Shown one piece after another: positions 5,115-6,738 of a DNA stretch of 6,738 bases. This DNA is from Treponema sp. (GTDB taxonomy: Bacteria > Spirochaetota > Spirochaetia > Treponematales > Treponemataceae): NCBI GenBank assembly GCA_017421145.1, contig JAFOTA010000163.1:1-6738 (forward strand), in the 5' to 3' direction. The translations under genes were made by a program, and so were the position numbers. The notes under the pieces were generated by a model that was not told the DNA's origin, did no database searches, and saw only the letters and a list, made by a program, of their open reading frames with translations. Within the stretch, counting starts at the first letter, position 1, and every line of letters begins with the position of its first letter.

Positions 5115-5171
5115 TTGACTATATTTTTAAAATATTGCAACCTTTTATGGCTTTTTATGTCTAATTATAAA
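5115..5171 (+). promoter_or_regulatory. AT-rich region, possible promoter area for the glycosyltransferase gene
   Basis: The 248-base gap between the divergent genes (4967-5214) contains a very AT-rich stretch here. TTGACT (5115-5120) resembles a -35 box and TATAAA (5166-5171) a -10 box, but they are too far apart to belong together. TTGCAA (5135-5140) is another -35-like hexamer, also badly spaced. ATATTTT-T-AAAATAT (5121-5135) is a perfect palindrome but made only of A and T. A promoter very likely lies here, but I cannot fix its boxes. Confidence 0.25.
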
Positions 5172-5214
5172 AATATGCCGTCAAAATTTTCTGATTTTGA
5201 CCTGGGAGTTAATA

Positions 5215-6222
5215 ATGAAGGAAGTCATTCCAGTATTTTTTGCTGTAAACGATAATTATGCCCCGTATCTAGGCGTGGCAATCAAATCGATGCTTGAAAA
5301 CCTTAACCGTAAATATTTTTGCAAAATCCACGTGCTGATTACATCCCTTAGCGAAGAACACACGGAAAAACTGAAGGAGGTCGTTTCCGCCTATTCCAGA
5401 AACGCATCCATTGTTTTTGTCGATGTCGCAAAGGAGTGCAAGAAGATGGCGGGAATGTTCCACATGAGGGACTATTATTCTCAGGAGACCTATTTCCGTT
5501 TTTTCATTTCGCCGCTTTTCCCGGAGTATGACAAAGTAGTCTACCTTGACTGCGATATAGTCGTCGTCGGTGACGTTTCGGAGCTTTATAACCAGGATAT
5601 CGGGGACAAAATGGTCGCCGCAGCGGTTGAGGAAGTGGTCTATCTGGATGATGACCTTGGCTTTTACAGCGAAAGATGTCTCGGCGTTCCGTGGAAGGAA
5701 TATTTCGGAGCCGGAATCCTTGTGATCAACTCAAAGCTTTTCAGGGAGGAGCGCGTTGAGGAGCAGTTCGTTGACCTTCTCAGAAAATACAAGTTCACCG
5801 TCGCCCAGGATCAGGATTATCTCAACGTAATCTGCCTTGAGAGGGTTCATCTTTTGAATCTCGGATGGAACAAGACCGCGTTCGTGAATCAGGATTTCAA
5901 CGACAATGATCTGAAAATCGTCCACTACAAGATGAGCTGGAAACCCTGGCTCAATGATGATGTCACTTATGAAAACTATTTCTGGAAATATGCGGAGTCA
6001 TCACCGTTTTTTGATGAGATAATGGAAGTGAAGAGAACTTATACTGACGACGAGAGGGTGAGGGATGCTGTTGCCGGCAAAAAACTTCTTGAAACCGCCG
6101 TGCATGATGCAGAAGACCCTGAAAACTATCTCTGTCAGATGGAAAGAAACGGCAGAAGACTTCCTGTTTCTGTTTTCTCCAGATTCACGAATCCCAGGGC
6201 AGTTGAAGCTTTGTCGGAATAG
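5215..6222 (+). CDS. Glycosyltransferase family 8 protein
   Basis: The 335-residue product has the GT8 (GT-A fold, retaining) signature set. The N-terminal PVFFAVNDNYAPYLGVAIKSML (6-27) is the nucleotide-sugar-binding start seen in LgtC-like enzymes. ETYFRFFISPLFPEYDKVVYLD leads into the DxD motif D112-C113-D114, which holds the metal and UDP. FGAGILVIN (164-172), DQDYLN (199-204) and HYKMSWKPW (237-245, the family's 'H..g..KPW') follow. Residues 265-335 are a C-terminal extension not recognised here. Such enzymes move a sugar from UDP-galactose or UDP-glucose to lipid-linked or surface glycans; the substrate cannot be told. I start at ATG 5215 because GGGAG (5204-5208) sits 6 bases before it; the in-frame TTG at 5197 would add 6 residues but has no SD. 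An acyltransferase gene follows after 15 bases, suggesting a joint lipid or glycolipid role. Confidence 0.9.
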   Translation: MKEVIPVFFAVNDNYAPYLGVAIKSMLENLNRKYFCKIHVLITSLSEEHTEKLKEVVSAYSRNASIVFVDVAKECKKMAGMFHMRDYYSQETYFRFFISPLFPEYDKVVYLDCDIVVVGDVSELYNQDIGDKMVAAAVEEVVYLDDDLGFYSERCLGVPWKEYFGAGILVINSKLFREERVEEQFVDLLRKYKFTVAQDQDYLNVICLERVHLLNLGWNKTAFVNQDFNDNDLKIVHYKMSWKPWLNDDVTYENYFWKYAESSPFFDEIMEVKRTYTDDERVRDAVAGKKLLETAVHDAEDPENYLCQMERNGRRLPVSVFSRFTNPRAVEALSE

Positions 6223-6237
6223 GCGCGGAGGAAACTT

Positions 6238-6738
6238 GTGGCTTGCGAAAAAAATCCGGGAAGGCTTGCGGTAATCGAGCGGATAAAGGAATACGAAAAA
6301 AAAGGATGGTGGAACAAGGACGTTGAGGATGATCCACCGACAGTTCCGCTCCAACCCGGTCAGTGCGATTATCTGAACAAAAAATTCACCAGCTGGATTC
6401 AGATGAAATTCGTTAACACACAGGCAAGAAGATTCATAAGAAAGCTTGTGAAAACCGGACAGATGATTTTGAATCCTGTTGACGGACTTGAAAAATTCAT
6501 AGCCATGAAGGATGTCGGAGCCGTAATCACCTGCAACCATTTCAACGCATTCGACAATTTTGCAATCTACCACTGTCTTGAAAAATACATAAGGCGGAAG
6601 CAGCTCTACAAAGTAATCCGCGAGGGAAACTACACTTCATTCCCCGGAATCTACGGATATTTTTTCCGGCACTGCAATACTCTTCCTCTCAGCTCCAATT
6701 TTTCCGTTATGAAGGAATTTATGGAAGCCGTGGACACC
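6238..6738 (+). CDS. PlsC-like (1-acyl-glycerol-3-phosphate acyltransferase family) protein, N-terminal part
   Basis: The frame from the GTG at 6238 stays open for 167 codons to the end of the window, so the gene is cut by the edge. The start is set by GGAGG at 6227-6231, 6 bases before the GTG; no other in-frame start occurs for about 55 codons. The segment VITCNHFNAFDNFAIY (96-111) contains the acyltransferase motif I, H-x4-D (H101, D106). FPGIYGYFFRHCNTLPL (135-151) matches the region leading to motif II, where the acceptor phosphate is bound. Family members transfer an acyl chain from acyl-CoA or acyl-ACP to lysophosphatidic acid or related acceptors. The first 90 residues are charged and show no membrane helix, unlike many PlsC proteins. 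It lies 15 bases after the GT8 gene, so the two are probably cotranscribed and may build one lipid product. The acceptor is unknown, and the later motifs are outside the window. Confidence 0.8.
   Translation, partial: MACEKNPGRLAVIERIKEYEKKGWWNKDVEDDPPTVPLQPGQCDYLNKKFTSWIQMKFVNTQARRFIRKLVKTGQMILNPVDGLEKFIAMKDVGAVITCNHFNAFDNFAIYHCLEKYIRRKQLYKVIREGNYTSFPGIYGYFFRHCNTLPLSSNFSVMKEFMEAVDT

Noticed and set aside
5121..5135. Perfect palindrome ATATTTT-T-AAAATAT as a second operator
   Set aside because: It consists only of A and T in an AT-rich stretch, where such palindromes arise by chance, and it does not resemble the AAAACAC/GTGTTTT site.
4950..5255. A 101-codon plus-strand frame spanning the HD-GYP/GT8 gap
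   Set aside because: It starts at a TTG without an SD, overlaps both flanking genes and covers the promoter region; the hydrophobic look comes from T-rich DNA.
6001..6573. A 190-residue minus-strand frame across the GT8/acyltransferase junction
   Set aside because: It is antisense to two well-supported genes with clear motifs and has no domain of its own.

Overview
The window looks like a chromosomal segment of a spirochaete, most likely a Treponema-type organism with moderate GC content. This is inferred from gene content and protein style: an infC-rpmI-rplT ribosomal cluster that runs straight into a coiled-coil gene and zapA, a GAF/HD-GYP protein, and a GT8 glycosyltransferase next to a PlsC-like acyltransferase. 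No rRNA, tRNA, mobile element or CRISPR array is visible.

Left edge (1-883): the last 54 codons of a TatD-family metal-dependent DNase, then a seven-helix membrane protein of unknown function. The membrane gene appears to have its own promoter, whose perfect TTGACA -35 box overlaps the tatD stop codon. A 239-base gap (884-1122) follows. It holds a small patch of decayed short repeats, a good sigma-70-type promoter and the infC leader.

Centre (1123-3668): six genes on the plus strand, probably one transcription unit. They are infC (IF3, TTG start), rpmI (L35), rplT (L20), a ZapB-like coiled-coil protein with a long acidic tail, zapA, and a YaiI/YqxD (UPF0178) family protein whose ATG directly abuts the zapA stop codon. 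The layout ties ribosome assembly and translation initiation to Z-ring accessory factors.

Right part (3651-6738): a GAF-HD-GYP protein, a predicted cyclic-di-GMP phosphodiesterase, lies on the minus strand and converges with the UPF0178 gene. Its likely terminator reaches into the 3' end of that gene. Its promoter carries a 15-bp palindrome between -35 and -10 that looks like an operator. A divergent plus-strand pair follows: a GT8-family glycosyltransferase and, 15 bases later, a PlsC-like acyltransferase cut by the window end, suggesting a glycolipid or surface-glycan pathway.

The most unusual items are the ZapB-like/ZapA pair in the ribosomal-protein operon, with an acidic tail ending in QFDIF; the HD-GYP domain with an expanded GYP loop; and the palindrome in the HD-GYP promoter. 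I see no clearly new multi-gene system; these are candidates for a closer look.
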